A stretch of 64,000 bases of DNA from Xanthomonas melonis (GCF_020783655.1 NZ_JAJGQH010000001.1:248001-312000); one strand, 5' to 3'; numbered from the stretch's first letter, positions 47,901-57,588 are shown. Notes: a model not told the origin generated them from the sequence alone. A program made the numbers and translations.

Positions 47901-48601
47901 TCCGGCGTATCGACCAGGATCTCGCCGACGTCGGCACGCAGGTAGTCGCGCAGGGCGCGGATGATCAGCCGCGACTCCTGGTAGATCAGGAACGCAGCCG
48001 GCTTGCTCAGCGCCGCTTCGGCGATCGCCTTCCAGGTCTGCAGCAGGTAATCCAGATCCCACTGCAGTTCTTCGGCGTCACGGCCCACACCGGCGGTGCG
48101 GATGATCACGCCCATGTCGTCGGGAATATCGAGCTTGTCCAGCGCTTCCTTCAGCGCGGCGCGGTCTTCGCCTTCGATCCGGCGCGAGACGCCACCGGCG
48201 CTCGGCGAATTGGGCATCAGCACCATGTAGCGACCGGCCAAGGAAATGAACGTGGTCAGGGCGGCGCCCTTGTTGCCGCGCTCTTCCTTGTCGACCTGCA
48301 CCACGATTTCCTGGCCTTCGCGCAGCAGCTCGCGGATGGTCGACTTGTTGTGGTCGACGCCGGCCTGGAAGTAATCGCGGGAGATCTCCTTCAGCGGCAG
48401 GAAGCCATGGCGCTCGGCGCCATAGTCCACGAACGCCGCTTCCAGCGAGGGCTCGAGCCGGGTGATGCGGCCCTTGTAGATGTTGGACTTCTTCTGTTCC
48501 TTGGACGGCTGTTCGATGTCGATGTCGTACAGGGTCTGGCCGTCCACAATCGCCACGCGCAGCTCTTCGGCCTGCGTTGCGTTGATCAGCATTCGCTTCA
48601 T
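44915..48601 (-). CDS. rne: Ribonuclease E
   Basis: Essential endoribonuclease and degradosome scaffold, 1,228 residues. The S1 domain is at about 35-125, the catalytic aspartates are D301 (LTAIDVNSS) and D344 (VVIDFIDM), and the zinc-link cysteines C402 and C405 lie in CPRCDGHG; all are within a few residues of E. coli numbering. From about residue 550 the protein is a long unstructured Ala/Pro/Gln/Arg-rich tail with an R/G-rich segment ([19 protein letters not shown]), an Arg-rich stretch ([15 protein letters not shown]), then about 250 Ala/Pro residues. The start [10 protein letters not shown] is the family start; the 114-codon upstream extension is rejected. Confidence 0.97.
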   Translation of the reverse strand: MKRMLINATQAEELRVAIVDGQTLYDIDIEQPSKEQKKSNIYKGRITRLEPSLEAAFVDYGAERHGFLPLKEISRDYFQAGVDHNKSTIRELLREGQEIVVQVDKEERGNKGAALTTFISLAGRYMVLMPNSPSAGGVSRRIEGEDRAALKEALDKLDIPDDMGVIIRTAGVGRDAEELQWDLDYLLQTWKAIAEAALSKPAAFLIYQESRLIIRALRDYLRADVGEILVDTPELFADAQEFMKQVMPQSLRKLKHYTDDIPLFNRFQIESQIEGAYERNVRLPSGGSIVVDQTEALTAIDVNSSRATKGSDIEETAFQTNLEAAEEVARQLRLRDLGGLVVIDFIDMSSSKHQREVENKLQNALRYDRARVQLGRISRFGLMEMSRQRLRPSLGESSQIVCPRCDGHGRMRSVESLSLSIIRVAEEHAMKENTGQVLVQAPVEIANYLLNEKRGALREIEQRHESPIIIVADEQLHTPHYEVTRLRENELGEDSGRPSYQRGTPRKLPVHALTKAQLNIPAAPAVTSIKPSQPAPVREEAPAPVAPVAAPAPVVAVPVPAPVTGVVGWLKRIFGGVEPVAPAPESTPRPRQNDAGRTHRNERGERGGQRRDGRDARNGGQNRGNGGNGNGNGANKERRDERRQPASGQGAQSGAQAQQPVQAPKPPRNDAQAPKQQPQQQPKPKSQNPAPRPPRAPAQQEGASSERSPRPARQDEGTATAQTATSTAAPATTSGVAAAITEAAAPINPQGNANAAPPAHPVEVVASESTTDRGTDANAAAPAQDAAGDDAANGEGGSRRRRGRRGGRRRRRGAGANGEGGSGVDGLEAEDLDGDTDNELDGDSEADDAGTQAHASAAPRAGQPEFDFDDDAPTPAVRKPEPAAQAAAKPRPVPKERAEPQAGSNPASTTAPVSDAAPAPQPPAVAPVAAAEVERERPAAAAGATDATDATDATAKPAPAATPPAAVKADLATQAVEQRPAPVAPQASAAPAPVAAPAPVTAPANPVSAAAPAVTSGTAAAAPVATASATSAPTAATPAPADAVASTRQQSSASAAAPAADYATASGAVTQERTASASEATPAAQSTPTHAVATTPAADLAPAAATPAAQAAVVTVNAPHAQPSAPQAPSAEVALTSTSTVAQAGSPADAAPARKPYAPVQTTLLDALSPSDAATPASSASDTPAVQASAADKPKPTVVVSEAVKPGAPAPDADKTQDDDSNKPRGDH

Positions 48602-49005
48602 TGTTGCGTTCCTCGCGCGCTCTACCGCGCGGAACGCCGTGACGTTTCGCCTCTGGAACAGGTCGCCGACCTTTCGCGCAACGCGCGGACAGGCCTGGCT
48701 AGGGTTTCCAGCGCTGCAACACCACGGCAGGCCGCGGGAGCGCTTGTCTTTAAAGTTTTTAGGTGTTTCAGGGCCGGCAGCTGCGTCCGGACAATGCCGG
48801 GGCCGCGCACGGGACATGTTCAACGCAACGGCCCCAGGGCCGCTGGCGATGGCCGGGCAGGCCGGTGAGCCGCTAACATGGCCGCCCCGGGGGCGGTGGT
48901 CGCGCACTGTGCCGGGATCATCGGAAGTCAGGCTTCTGGCCAATCAACTTCCAACGAAATCAAACCCTTATCTCGCCCGCCGAGTGTAACAGAATAAATA
49001 GCCGG
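48602..49005. other. rne leader and divergent promoter region, rne / rluC
   Basis: About 400 bp with no gene. In gammaproteobacteria the long rne 5' UTR folds and lets RNase E regulate its own message; this region is the likely equivalent. The rne frame extends through it by chance. An AT-rich stretch just before rluC (GTAACAGAATAAATAG) could be part of its promoter. Confidence 0.6.
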
Positions 49006-49992
49006 ATGACCGACCCCCAGCCCCCCAAGCCACCCGCCGACCGTGTGGGCGTGCGCATTCTCAAAGTTCCGGAGGACCGTGCCGGACAGCGGCTGGACAA
49101 TTTCCTGCTCGGCCAGCTCAAGGGCGCGCCGCGCAGCCTGATCTACAAGCTGGTGCGCAGCGGCCAGGTGCGCGTGAACGGCGGGCGGGCCAAGGCCGAG
49201 CGCAAGCTCGAGGGCGGCGAGGAAGTGCGGATTCCACCCGTGCGCATGGGCGAGGAGGGCGACAAGGCCGCGCCGCCGCCCGCATTCCTGGCCCGGCTGG
49301 AAGCGGCGATCGTGTTCGAGGACGCCCGCCTGCTGGCGCTGAACAAGCCCTCCGGTGTGGCCAGCCATGGCGGCAGCGGGATCAGTTTCGGCGCGATCGA
49401 AACCCTGCGCGCGCTCCGCCCGAACCAGAGCCTGGAGCTGGTGCACCGGCTCGACCGCGACACGTCCGGCCTGCTGATCGTGGCCAAGAAGCGCTCGGCA
49501 TTGACCGAACTGCAGGCGCTGATGCGCGAGGACGACCGTGTCGACGGACGCGGCATCACCAAGCGCTACCTGACCTTGCTGGTCGGACGCATGCCGGACG
49601 GGGTGATGACGGTCGATGCGCCATTGCATATCGGCCTGCGCCAGGGCGGCGAACGGCATGTACAGGTGAACGCGATCGGCAAACCGTCGTTGAGCCACTT
49701 CAGGTTGCTGGAGCGGCGTGGCGGGCACTCGTATTGCGAAGTGCGCATCGAAACCGGACGCACCCACCAGATCCGCGTACACGCCCAGCACCTGGGTCAC
49801 CCGGTCGCCGGCGACGACAAATATGGCGAAACCGAGGTCAACAAACGCCTGCGCGAACAACTCGGCCTGAAGCGGCTGTTCCTGCATGCCGCATCGCTGG
49901 AATTCGCGCTCGACGCCGGCAAGACGCCCTATGTGCTGAGCGCCCCGTTGGCCCCCGAACTGGCGGACGCCCTGGATCGCCTGGGGCGCTGA
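49006..49992 (+). CDS. rluC: 23S rRNA pseudouridine synthase RluC
   Basis: Makes pseudouridines 955, 2504 and 2580 in E. coli 23S rRNA. The 328-residue protein has an N-terminal S4 domain (about 26-85, GQRLDNFLLGQLKGAPRSLIYKLVRSGQVRVNG) and the catalytic HRLDRDTSG, with D150 as the nucleophile. RIETGRTHQIRVHAQHLGHPVAGD is present. Divergent pairing with rne is the classical arrangement and separates it from RluD or RluA. The start MTDPQPPKPP fits the family. Confidence 0.95.
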   Translation: MTDPQPPKPPADRVGVRILKVPEDRAGQRLDNFLLGQLKGAPRSLIYKLVRSGQVRVNGGRAKAERKLEGGEEVRIPPVRMGEEGDKAAPPPAFLARLEAAIVFEDARLLALNKPSGVASHGGSGISFGAIETLRALRPNQSLELVHRLDRDTSGLLIVAKKRSALTELQALMREDDRVDGRGITKRYLTLLVGRMPDGVMTVDAPLHIGLRQGGERHVQVNAIGKPSLSHFRLLERRGGHSYCEVRIETGRTHQIRVHAQHLGHPVAGDDKYGETEVNKRLREQLGLKRLFLHAASLEFALDAGKTPYVLSAPLAPELADALDRLGR

Positions 49993-50030
49993 GGCAGCTT
50001 CGAAGGGGGGCGCTACGCTGCCCAACGCAC

Positions 50031-50051
50031 GGCACGGAGCGACGCCGTGCC
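50031..50051. terminator. Hairpin between convergent rluC and zupT
   Basis: GGCACGG-agcgacg-CCGTGCC, a perfect 7-bp stem 39 bp after the rluC stop and 53 bp after the zupT stop on the other strand. It has no T-run, so it is at best a weak terminator. Confidence 0.35.
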
Positions 50052-50103
50052 AACCTGCTCGTCCGGCCGTGCCGGCCATCCGTTTCGCCCCCGAACGAGC
50101 GCC

Positions 50104-50922
50104 TCAGGGCGCCGCGAAACGGAACAACACCAGGCTGATGGCCAGTGTCCCCATGCCCGATACCAGGCCGTAGACGGTCTCGTGGCCTTTTGCGTAGCGC
50201 TTGGCTGCCGGCAACAACTCGTCCAGCGCCAGGAACACCATCACCCCGGAGATCAACCCGAACACGGTGCCGAACACCGCGTCCGACAGGACATCTGCCA
50301 ACGCCAGGTAGCCGATGCCGGCACCGATCGGTTCGGCCAGCCCGCTCAGCAGACTGGCGCCGAAGGCATAGAGCTTGTTGCGCGTGGCGAAGTACACCGG
50401 TACCGCGATGGCGATGCCTTCGGGAATGTTGTGGATGGCGATGGCGAACGCCAGTGGCATGCCCACGGCGGGGCTTTCCAGTGTCGCGAAGAAGGTCGCC
50501 AGCCCTTCCGGAAAATTGTGCGCGGTGATCGCGATGGCGGTCATCAGCCCAACGCGCCGAATGTAGGCGCGGTTGTCGTCGCGGAATTGCGGATCGTCGG
50601 TGGACAGGCTCTGGTGCGGATTGGGCACCAGGCGGTCGATCATCATGATCAGCAGCATGCCGGCCAGGAAGGTCAGGGTGCCGAAGGTGAAACCCAGGGT
50701 GTCGTTATAAGCGTTGGAAAACGCGGCGATCGACTTGTTGAGGATTTCCGACAACGACACGTACACCATCGCGCCGCCAGCAAAGGCCAGCCCGAACGCC
50801 AGCAGGCGCGGGTTGGGCTTCCTGGCGAACACCACCATGAGGCTGCCCAGGCCGGTGGCCAGACCCGCGGCCAGGGTGACCGCCAGCGCGATCCAGACAT
50901 TATGTGACGACACCTCAAGCAT
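50104..50922 (-). CDS. zupT: ZIP-family zinc/divalent metal importer
   Basis: Inner-membrane metal uptake protein of 272 residues with about eight helices. The two metal-site motifs are TAHNFPEGLATFF and IAIHNIPEGIAIAVP, both intact. A short cytoplasmic loop (VPNPHQSLSTDDPQFRDDN) lies in the middle, as in ZupT. The start MLEVSSHNVWIAL is chosen because the 58 residues before it in the open frame are non-helical and unlike the family. Regulation cannot be judged; no clear Zur box was found. Confidence 0.93.
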   Translation of the reverse strand: MLEVSSHNVWIALAVTLAAGLATGLGSLMVVFARKPNPRLLAFGLAFAGGAMVYVSLSEILNKSIAAFSNAYNDTLGFTFGTLTFLAGMLLIMMIDRLVPNPHQSLSTDDPQFRDDNRAYIRRVGLMTAIAITAHNFPEGLATFFATLESPAVGMPLAFAIAIHNIPEGIAIAVPVYFATRNKLYAFGASLLSGLAEPIGAGIGYLALADVLSDAVFGTVFGLISGVMVFLALDELLPAAKRYAKGHETVYGLVSGMGTLAISLVLFRFAAP

Positions 50923-51170
50923 GCGACGCGATGACCTCGAAGATGGAGCGCTCTCCTGCAAGGCCAGCGTCAGGCGCAGGCGAGGCGGCGCTGCAGAATG
51001 GCAATGCGGCAATGACGAACGCGTGGTCGCGGGCCGACGGCTTCGGAAGGCAGCTGGCCGGTGCAAGCGCGCCACAAGCTTCGGACCCCGTGGCACGGGA
51101 ACAGATGCACGCCAGGCAACGGCGTGCGTGTGTGCATGTCAGTCGGACATGCCGATGCGTGCGACCGCGC

Positions 51171-51593
51171 TCAACCGCCGCGGCGCGCCCGCTCTTCGAT
51201 GGCGAAACACTCGTCCGGACGTGGCACCGGCGGTTTGAACGCCACCGGGACCTGGATGGTCTGCGGCACCGCCTGACCATTGCGGGTGGCCGGCTTGAAC
51301 TGCCATTCGCGCACGCGCTTCTGGGCGGCTTCGTCCAACACCGGCTGGCCGCTGCTCTGGGTCACCGATACGTCGGTGGGCTTGCCCTCGGTCCCGATCA
51401 CCACGCGCAGCACGCTGGTACCGCCGACGCCGGCGCAGGCCAGCTCGGGAGCGTATTCCGGTGGCGGGGTCTTCAGCGCGGCCAGCTCGGTGGCGGGCAC
51501 CGTGGGCGCTGCCGGCTGTTGCGAGGACTTGCCGCAGCCGGTCAGGCCGGCCGCCAGGGCCAGGCCGGCGAGGGCGGCGCGAGACATACTCAT
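51171..51593 (-). CDS. Lipoprotein with a TonB C-terminal domain
   Basis: Envelope lipoprotein of 140 residues. The signal peptide ends in lipobox GLTGC (C20), and a short Pro/Ala linker leads to one TonB_C-type domain ([20 protein letters not shown] then [24 protein letters not shown] and QVPVAFKPP). True TonB anchors in the inner membrane and crosses the periplasm; this protein has neither a transmembrane helix nor a long linker. Residue +2 after the cysteine is Gly, with no inner-membrane retention Asp. Its start overlaps the phhB stop by ATGA. The role is unknown. Confidence 0.85.
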   Translation of the reverse strand: MSMSRAALAGLALAAGLTGCGKSSQQPAAPTVPATELAALKTPPPEYAPELACAGVGGTSVLRVVIGTEGKPTDVSVTQSSGQPVLDEAAQKRVREWQFKPATRNGQAVPQTIQVPVAFKPPVPRPDECFAIEERARRGG

Positions 51594-51946
51594 GCAGTGA
51601 CTCCCTGATCGTAGAGTTGCGCCGCCTTGGCGGCACAGATGAAGTCGTTCTCGCTAAGTCCGCCCACGTCGTGGGTGGAATAGCGCACCACGACCCGGTC
51701 GTAATGCACACCCAGATCCGGATGGTGGTCTTCGCGGTGGGCAATCCAGGCCAGCGCATTCACGAAGGCCAGGGTGCGGTAATAATCAGCGAAGCGGAAC
51801 GTGCGCGTGAGCGCCATGCCGGCCTCGGCCAGCTCCCAGCCGGGCACCTGCGGCAGCAGTTCGGCCAGGCGCGCTTCGCCCAGTTTATGGTCGATGCCCT
51901 TGCGGGGGAGGCAGTGGGCCTGCTCCAGGGGGATCAGATCGGTCAT
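51590..51946 (-). CDS. phhB: Pterin-4a-carbinolamine dehydratase
   Basis: Recycles the pterin cofactor of phenylalanine hydroxylase. The 118-residue protein matches the PCD/DCoH family: [51 protein letters not shown] has the conserved histidines (HRE...HHPDL) and the C-terminal [12 protein letters not shown]. The start [13 protein letters not shown] is chosen because upstream residues are not family-like. No phhA is adjacent. In Xanthomonas, PCD enzymes have also been linked to pigment-related pterin pathways, so other roles are possible. Confidence 0.94.
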   Translation of the reverse strand: MTDLIPLEQAHCLPRKGIDHKLGEARLAELLPQVPGWELAEAGMALTRTFRFADYYRTLAFVNALAWIAHREDHHPDLGVHYDRVVVRYSTHDVGGLSENDFICAAKAAQLYDQGVTA

Positions 51947-52034
51947 GGCGGTCTCGCAGGGGTGGGCGGACGGCGCCCCGCCAGGATCACGGTGTTCCAT
52001 GAGCGAGGGCGCATTGAGCGCTAGAATAACCCGC

Positions 52035-52634
52035 ATGATCCAGATATCCGACAAAGCCCAGACCTATTTCCGCAAGCTCATCGAACGCGAGGGCGTGCCC
52101 GGCATGGGCGTTCGCCTGAGCGCGGTGGACCCGGGGACCCCGCGCGCCGATGCCAGGCTGGAGTTCGCAGAGCCCGCCGATCTCATTGGCGACGAATGGG
52201 CGATCGACTGCGACGGCTTCACCTTGTATGTGGTGGCCGCAAGCGTGCCGTGGGTGGACGGCGCCGAGATCGACTACGTCACCCAGTCCACCGGCAACCA
52301 GCAGCTGACCATCAAGGCGCCCAAGATCAAGGGCGAAGCACCTGCCGAATCGGCATCGATGGTGGAGCGCGTACGTTGGGTGGTCGAGAACGAGGTCAAC
52401 CCGCAGCTCGCCTCGCATGGTGGCCGTGTGGCCGTGCAGGAAGTCTCCGCCGATGGCGTGGTGCTGCTGCGCTTTGGTGGCGGTTGCCACGGCTGCGGCA
52501 TGGCCGATGTCACGCTCAAGCAGGGCATCGAGAAGACCTTGATGGGGCGCGTACCGGGGGTGACTGCGGTACGCGATGCGACCGATCACGCGACCGGCGA
52601 CGCTCCTTACATTCCGCGCGACAGCGCGGCCTGA
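52035..52634 (+). CDS. nfuA: Fe-S biogenesis protein NfuA
   Basis: Carrier that delivers [4Fe-4S] clusters to target enzymes. The 199-residue protein has the N-terminal degenerate A-type domain and a C-terminal Nfu domain with the cluster-binding C151-HG-C154 in [17 protein letters not shown]. The start [12 protein letters not shown] matches E. coli NfuA in position. The divergent spacer to phhB is 88 bp. The large membrane protein that follows begins 13 bp after its stop. Confidence 0.96.
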   Translation: MIQISDKAQTYFRKLIEREGVPGMGVRLSAVDPGTPRADARLEFAEPADLIGDEWAIDCDGFTLYVVAASVPWVDGAEIDYVTQSTGNQQLTIKAPKIKGEAPAESASMVERVRWVVENEVNPQLASHGGRVAVQEVSADGVVLLRFGGGCHGCGMADVTLKQGIEKTLMGRVPGVTAVRDATDHATGDAPYIPRDSAA

Positions 52635-52647
52635 TCCCGCACCACCG

Positions 52648-54477
52648 GTGACGACGGCTGCCGATCTGCTGCAGGCGCTGCGCGCGCGCATGCCGGGTAG
52701 GCTCATTCTGGATCCGCGTACCGGCTTGCCCTACGGCTGGGCGACCTGGATGCGCAGCCGCGACAGCGCTGCCGCGCCGTTCAACGACGACCACGTGATG
52801 GACGTGCTGTTGGCGCGTGGATCGGCCACGTCGGGCGTTGGCAGCATGCTGGCGTTCACGCCTTTCCAGGCGTTCCGCAGTCTGTGGTGGCAACACTGGG
52901 AGCCACGACCGGCTGACCAGCGCCGGCAGCACTGGCTCGCGATGGTCGGCAGCCTGTTGATCCATCTGGGCTTCATCGCCTTGCTGATCTGGGTGGTGGC
53001 TGTGCGCTGGGCGCCCAAGGATGCAGAGCAGGGCGAACAGGCGCGGGTGCGCATGACCTTCATCGGCGATGGTGCAGCCGAGCAGGGGGGAGGGCAGGGA
53101 AATCCCTCTGCAACTGCACAGTCGGCTGCTGGCGATGCAACCGCGGCGCCTGCGGCCCCTGTGGCCGAAGTCAGCGGAAATCCGGCGCAAACCGCAGTGC
53201 CGCCGTCGGTACCGCCGGAAGCAGCCGAGTCCGTCGAGGCCGCTGACACGATGCAGCCGCAGGAGACTGCAGCTGAGCCGGCGGTCGCTGCTGCCCGCGA
53301 ACCTCAGTCGCCACAGGTGCCGCAGGTGCCGCAGGTGGTGGTGCAGGTGCCGTCGGTGACGATCGAATCGCCGCTGCAAGTGACCGAGACCCCGATCGCC
53401 ACCACCGATTTCGTGGTGCCACCGCCGCCGAGCATCAGCGTAGCGCCGCGTCCGGTGGCGCCGACCGCATCGCAGGTCCAGGTGCGGGAACGCGACATCC
53501 AGACCGTGACCGAGCGGCCGGCGCTGCGCGAACTGCAGCGCCCCGCGCCTGCGGTCGCGGTGCGATCCGCCAACGCGCCGGCCGTGCGCGAACGCGAGAT
53601 CGTGGTGCCGGACCGGCCGCAGCTCGCCGCACCGGTCATCCGGCAGCGCCAGATCGTCCCGAGCGTGCGGATGCCCGAGCTTGCCGTGCGCGCCGCCGAA
53701 CTTCCCAACGTGCCGGAATCGACACCGACGCCGACCACGCCACCGGCATCGCCAACACCCACGGCGCCACCCAGGCCGGAACCGTCGCCGACGGCTGCGA
53801 ACGCGCCGGCCGTGCAGCCGTCGCCAGCCGCCACGGCAACGCAACAGCCGCAGACCACACCGCCCACACCCGCCCCAGCCGGCAACGCGGCTACATCGGC
53901 ATCGCCCTCTGCTGTTGCCGGTAGCAAGGCCGGTCCGCAACCGGCCGACCGCAGCGGTGGCTGGGATGTCGCGGCCAATGCCGACGACTGGAGCAAGGCC
54001 GACCGTAACCGGCGCGGCGATCCTGGCGGCGCCGACAGCCAACGCGCGGGCGTGTTCAACAGCGATGGCAGCGTGCGGGTCGCCGGCACCGGCGACACTG
54101 GCAGCGGCGCGGGTGATCGCGGGCCGCCGGGCAGCGAAACCGACACCTGGACGCGTGATCAGATCGCCCAGGGAGGCACCTGGCTCAAGCGCCCGCCGTA
54201 TGGCTACACGCCGACCTCGCTGGACAAGTACTGGATGCCGAATCAGTCACTGTTGCAGGAGTGGGTACGCCGCGGCCTGAAGAAGATCGAGATCCCGATC
54301 CCCGGCACGACCACCAAGATCAGCTGCGTGGTGTCGCTGCTGCAATTCGGCGGCGGCTGCGGCCTCAGCGACCCCAATCTCAACGAGCAGCCGGCCACCG
54401 CCAGGCCTCCGCCGGACGTGCCGTTCAAACGCGAGCTGCAGGAGAACAATGGCGCGGTGCGCAGTGCAGGCGAATGA
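52648..54477 (+). CDS. TonB-like inner-membrane protein with proline-rich periplasmic region ('transmembrane repetitive protein')
   Basis: Protein of 609 residues. Residues 1-95 are cytoplasmic, 97-120 form one helix (LAMVGSLLIHLGFIALLIWVV), then about 380 Pro/Ala/Val/Thr-rich residues precede a compact C-terminal domain (about 505-590) with LKRPPYGYTP, DKYWMPNQSLLQEWVRRG and CVVSLLQFGGGCGL. The helix contains S102-LLI-H106, the exact SxxxH spacing that TonB needs to couple to ExbB/ExbD. No TonB_C domain is seen at the end. The GTG at 52648, 13 bp after nfuA, is the likely start; the ORF continues upstream inside nfuA. Energy transduction is inferred, not shown. Confidence 0.8.
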   Translation: MTTAADLLQALRARMPGRLILDPRTGLPYGWATWMRSRDSAAAPFNDDHVMDVLLARGSATSGVGSMLAFTPFQAFRSLWWQHWEPRPADQRRQHWLAMVGSLLIHLGFIALLIWVVAVRWAPKDAEQGEQARVRMTFIGDGAAEQGGGQGNPSATAQSAAGDATAAPAAPVAEVSGNPAQTAVPPSVPPEAAESVEAADTMQPQETAAEPAVAAAREPQSPQVPQVPQVVVQVPSVTIESPLQVTETPIATTDFVVPPPPSISVAPRPVAPTASQVQVRERDIQTVTERPALRELQRPAPAVAVRSANAPAVREREIVVPDRPQLAAPVIRQRQIVPSVRMPELAVRAAELPNVPESTPTPTTPPASPTPTAPPRPEPSPTAANAPAVQPSPAATATQQPQTTPPTPAPAGNAATSASPSAVAGSKAGPQPADRSGGWDVAANADDWSKADRNRRGDPGGADSQRAGVFNSDGSVRVAGTGDTGSGAGDRGPPGSETDTWTRDQIAQGGTWLKRPPYGYTPTSLDKYWMPNQSLLQEWVRRGLKKIEIPIPGTTTKISCVVSLLQFGGGCGLSDPNLNEQPATARPPPDVPFKRELQENNGAVRSAGE

Positions 54478-54589
54478 TCGCGCGGCACGGTGATGACCCG
54501 CGGCCATGCCGTGGTGGAGTGGGGCGCGCGGCGCACCCGCCGGCATGCGGATGCCGGCGCGCATTGTCCAGGCAGAGCGGGGTGCGTTA

Positions 54590-55240
54590 GTGACCAGCGG
54601 CGGCCGTGAATTCCTGAAGTGGCTGGCCGCCGTCTTCATGACCGGCGACCACGTGCGGAAGGTTCTGGCGATCGGCTACGTCCCAGTAGTCGCAGAACTG
54701 GGGCGGGTGGCGTTTCCGTTGTTCGCACTGGTGCTGGCGTACAACCTGGCCCAGCCCAACGCGGATGTGGAGAAGTCGATCAAGCGGCTGTTTGTATGGG
54801 GCGTCATCGCCGCACCCGTCGCGGCAATCGCGTTCCAGCGCGTGTTCCCGCTCAACGTACTGCTGGCGTTTGCGCTGGCAGCGGTATGCATTCTGGCCAT
54901 CGAGCGGCGCCGCTGGATCTGTCTTGCGGCATGCGCGTTGCTGGCGCCGGCGGCCGTGGAGTACCAGTGGAGCGGTCTGGCCATCGTACTGGGCGGGTGG
55001 GTGTTCTGGCGCAATCCATGGCAATGGCGGCTGTCTCGCCCCGTATCGGCGCTGCTGCTGCTCGTCTTGCCGGTGGCCTCGCTGTACTTCGTCAACGAAA
55101 ACAGTTGGGCCTTGCTGGCGCTGCCGTTACTGGCATGCGCAGCCTTGCGCATGCCGATCCCACGTTCGCGCAGGGCGTTCTATCTGTACTACGTCGGACA
55201 TCTGCTGGTGCTGGTCCTGCTGGCTTACGCGGTGTTTTGA
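54590..55240 (+). CDS. TraX-family membrane protein
   Basis: Hydrophobic protein of 216 residues with about seven helices. The opening REFLKWLAAVFMTGDHVRKVL matches the TraX family, named for the F-plasmid pilin acetylase TraX. No conjugation genes are present, so acetylation of pilin is unlikely; chromosomal homologues are of unknown function and may acylate sugars or proteins. The GTG at 54590 keeps the family start; an ATG at 54545 would add 15 residues. It is 112 bp after the proline-rich membrane protein gene and may be co-transcribed. Confidence 0.8.
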   Translation: MTSGGREFLKWLAAVFMTGDHVRKVLAIGYVPVVAELGRVAFPLFALVLAYNLAQPNADVEKSIKRLFVWGVIAAPVAAIAFQRVFPLNVLLAFALAAVCILAIERRRWICLAACALLAPAAVEYQWSGLAIVLGGWVFWRNPWQWRLSRPVSALLLLVLPVASLYFVNENSWALLALPLLACAALRMPIPRSRRAFYLYYVGHLLVLVLLAYAVF

Positions 55241-55354
55241 GCGGGAAACAAGACGACGGGCTGAGACGCCTCGAACCTGACACGACTGGCCGAAGGAAGC
55301 CGCTGCCGACGGCGCGCTACACTCGTCAACCGGAAAGAACGAAGGAGCGACACA

Positions 55355-55972
55355 GTGCTGGAAGGAGTTCGCGCACGGCTGCATCACATTGCGCCCGATA
55401 TCGCCAACGCGCTACTGCCACCGGCCAGCGACGCGCAACTCGCCGCCCTTGAATCGGCACTTGGCCAATCGTTACCCCCCGATCTGACTGAGCTGTATCG
55501 CGAAAGCGCCGGACTCGACCCGGATGCAACGGCCAACTTCGCGTGCGCATTGTCCTTCATGAGCGTGGATGAAGTGCTCGACACCGTGGAAAGCGACCAG
55601 GCCGACGAACCCGTAGCAGCACGATTTGCAGATGCGGGAATCCAGCCGGTGATGACGCTCGGAAAGCAGCGCGTGGTCATCGGCACCGATTTCGCCCGAT
55701 GCCATTTGTGTATCGACCTGATCCCAACTGCAGACGGCACCCGCGGGCAGATTGTTTTCCTCGACAGCGAGCATGCTGTCGCATTGTTACTGGCACCGTC
55801 GATGCGCGTGTTTGTCCGTCAGTTCGAGGACGACCTGGCGGCCGGCAAGTACACGCTGTCAGCCGATGCACTGGATGACGGCGTGCAGTGGTTGCAGGCA
55901 ACCCGCGAGATCGACATCGTGAACTGGTACAGCTCGTCGACTTGGGCCTATGTGGAACGGGTGATGGGTTGA
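55355..55972 (+). CDS. SMI1/KNR4 (SUKH) family protein
   Basis: Soluble protein of 205 residues with the SUKH-type pattern: LESALGQSLPPDLTELYRESAGLDPD near 32-57, then FMSVDEVLD and a C-terminal beta-rich region ending QATREIDIVNWYSS. Bacterial SUKH proteins are often immunity proteins to contact-dependent or polymorphic toxins, but others have general roles. The GTG start is supported by GAAGGAG. No toxin gene is adjacent; the next element downstream is an IS remnant, so a partner may have been lost. Confidence 0.75.
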   Translation: MLEGVRARLHHIAPDIANALLPPASDAQLAALESALGQSLPPDLTELYRESAGLDPDATANFACALSFMSVDEVLDTVESDQADEPVAARFADAGIQPVMTLGKQRVVIGTDFARCHLCIDLIPTADGTRGQIVFLDSEHAVALLLAPSMRVFVRQFEDDLAAGKYTLSADALDDGVQWLQATREIDIVNWYSSSTWAYVERVMG

Positions 55973-56329
55973 CCGGGGTAAGGCATGACCCCGTGCCGAT
56001 TCTGACATAATATACATTATGCGAAATCGTGCCCGGCAGGCGCTGAAATCGCGGGCGCGCTGGCTATGGCTCTGGCTTACCTCGTGATTGCCGACACTGA
56101 ATCGCCCCACTGGCAGCCAGCATATGCCCCAACTGGCACCGACAAATGCCCCAATCTCGATAGACCTCCAACAAATTGCCTCTTTTTCAGAGAGCTACCG
56201 GCAAGCTGCCCCAAATTCGACGACAGAACTCTCTGCGGTTATTGATACGTGGCGTGGAATGAGTGCTTGGTTTTCCCCGTCTCGCACTCTGGGTTGGCAT
56301 CCTTGCTTGCCGCTGCCTGTCACGGGCTT
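55973..56329. other. Eroded mobile-element end with repeated TGCCCCA motifs
   Basis: There is no credible gene beyond a 22-codon frame. Four GCCCCA blocks (GCCCCActggca at 56104, TGCCCCAactggca at 56125, TGCCCCAAT at 56147, TGCCCCAAATT at 56207) resemble the multiple terminal repeats of IS21-family elements. An AT-rich near-palindrome (CATAATATACATTATG, 56006-56021) precedes them. The region looks like the scar of an older insertion next to the intact IS. Confidence 0.35.
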
Positions 56330-56368
56330 TGAACCGCCCCGACTTTTTTGGAGGTCGCTTGGTTTGAG

Positions 56369-57265
56369 TCAGGCCGCCTCGACCTGACCGGTTTGTTGCC
56401 GATAGTAAGCCGCTTCGGCTTCCGCTGGCGGGATGTGCCCGATCGGTCCCAGCAGTCGCTCATGGTTGTACCAGTGCACCCAGTCCAGGGTGGCCAGTTC
56501 CACCTGCTCGCGATTGCGCCACGATCTGCGGTGGATTACCTCGGCCTTGTACAGTCCGTTGATCGTCTCGGCCAGCGCATTGTCGTAGCTGTCGCCCACG
56601 CTGCCCACCGACGGCTCGACCCCAGCCTCGGCCAGTCGTTCGCTGTAGCGGATGCTCACGTACTGCGATCCCCTATCGGAGTGGTGGATCAGCTCCCCAT
56701 CCCTCTGTCGGGCGTGCAGGGCCTGCTCCAAGGCATCGAGCACAAAGTCCGTCGTCATCGATGTAGAGGCCTTCCAGCCCACGATCCGCCGCGCGTACAC
56801 ATCGATCACAAACGCCACGTACACCATGCCCTGCCAGGTCGAGACGTAGGTGAAGTCGCTCACCCACAGTGCATTCGGTCGCTCTGCCTGGAACTGCCGA
56901 TTCACCCGGTCCAGCGGGCACGGCTGCGCCTTGTCGCTGTGCGTGGTCTTCACCACCTTGCCGCGGATGACGCCCCGCAGGCCCAGCCGGCGCATCAACC
57001 GCTCCACCGTGCATCGCGCCACCTGCCAGCCTTCACGCAGCAACTGCTTCCAGACCTTGCGCACGCCGTAGACCTGGCGGTTCTCGTCCCACACCCGGCG
57101 AACCTGCGCCTCCAGTGCCTGATCCCGCCACCAGCGGTCCGCACGCGCCTGCGGATGCGCCTCCCGGGCAGCGTGGCTGTAGTACGTCGACGGAGCGATC
57201 TCCAGAACCCGGCAGATCGGCTCCACTCCGTGGGCATCGCGATGCTCTGCGACGAACCCGGTCAT
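56369..57265 (-). CDS. IS3-family transposase OrfB (DDE integrase domain)
   Basis: Catalytic part of the transposase, 298 residues: an HTH_21 region ([32 protein letters not shown]) then an rve/DDE domain. The acidic residues are D in [11 protein letters not shown] in [10 protein letters not shown] and E in [15 protein letters not shown]. The ending [22 protein letters not shown] is typical. Its ATG overlaps the orfA stop (ATGA), so it may be made by coupling or as an OrfAB fusion by frameshift. It seems intact. Confidence 0.95.
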   Translation of the reverse strand: MTGFVAEHRDAHGVEPICRVLEIAPSTYYSHAAREAHPQARADRWWRDQALEAQVRRVWDENRQVYGVRKVWKQLLREGWQVARCTVERLMRRLGLRGVIRGKVVKTTHSDKAQPCPLDRVNRQFQAERPNALWVSDFTYVSTWQGMVYVAFVIDVYARRIVGWKASTSMTTDFVLDALEQALHARQRDGELIHHSDRGSQYVSIRYSERLAEAGVEPSVGSVGDSYDNALAETINGLYKAEVIHRRSWRNREQVELATLDWVHWYNHERLLGPIGHIPPAEAEAAYYRQQTGQVEAA

Positions 57266-57588
57266 GGCTTGAAGCGGCGGTCGAGCTCCGCCTGGGCGAA
57301 ATACGCCGATGCCTTGCGCAGGATCTCATTGGCCTGCCGCAGCTCGCGCACCTCCCGCTCCAGCGCCTTCATCCGCACTCGCTCGTCCGTCGTCAAGCCC
57401 GGACGCAGCCCCTGGTCACGCTCGGCACGACGTACCCAGTTGCGCAGCGTCTGGGCTGTACACCCGATCTTCCCGGCAATCGACTCGATCGCCGCCCACT
57501 GCGAACTGTGCGTGTCCTGGTGTTCCAGCACCATCCGCACCGCGCGCTCCCGGACTTCCGGGGAATACTTCACTGGCTTGGTCATCAC
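57262..57588 (-). CDS. IS3-family transposase OrfA (helix-turn-helix)
   Basis: DNA-binding protein of 108 residues. The helix-turn-helix ([10 protein letters not shown] to [24 protein letters not shown]) is followed by a leucine-zipper-like helix ([27 protein letters not shown]). It recognises the element ends. The start 57588 (MMTKPVKYS) lies 47 bp from the right inverted repeat. Confidence 0.93.
   Translation of the reverse strand: MMTKPVKYSPEVRERAVRMVLEHQDTHSSQWAAIESIAGKIGCTAQTLRNWVRRAERDQGLRPGLTTDERVRMKALEREVRELRQANEILRKASAYFAQAELDRRFKP

Noticed and set aside
45899..48868. 989-residue open frame antisense to rne
   Set aside because: It mirrors the rne coding sequence, is rich in Arg/Ala/His/Gly and has no domain; it is a high-GC shadow.
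48602..48943. 114-codon extension of rne
   Set aside because: RNase E begins MKRMLINA; the upstream frame lies in the leader and is not conserved-looking.
50714..51238. Open frame on the plus strand across the zupT start
   Set aside because: It overlaps zupT and lacks motifs; probably a shadow.
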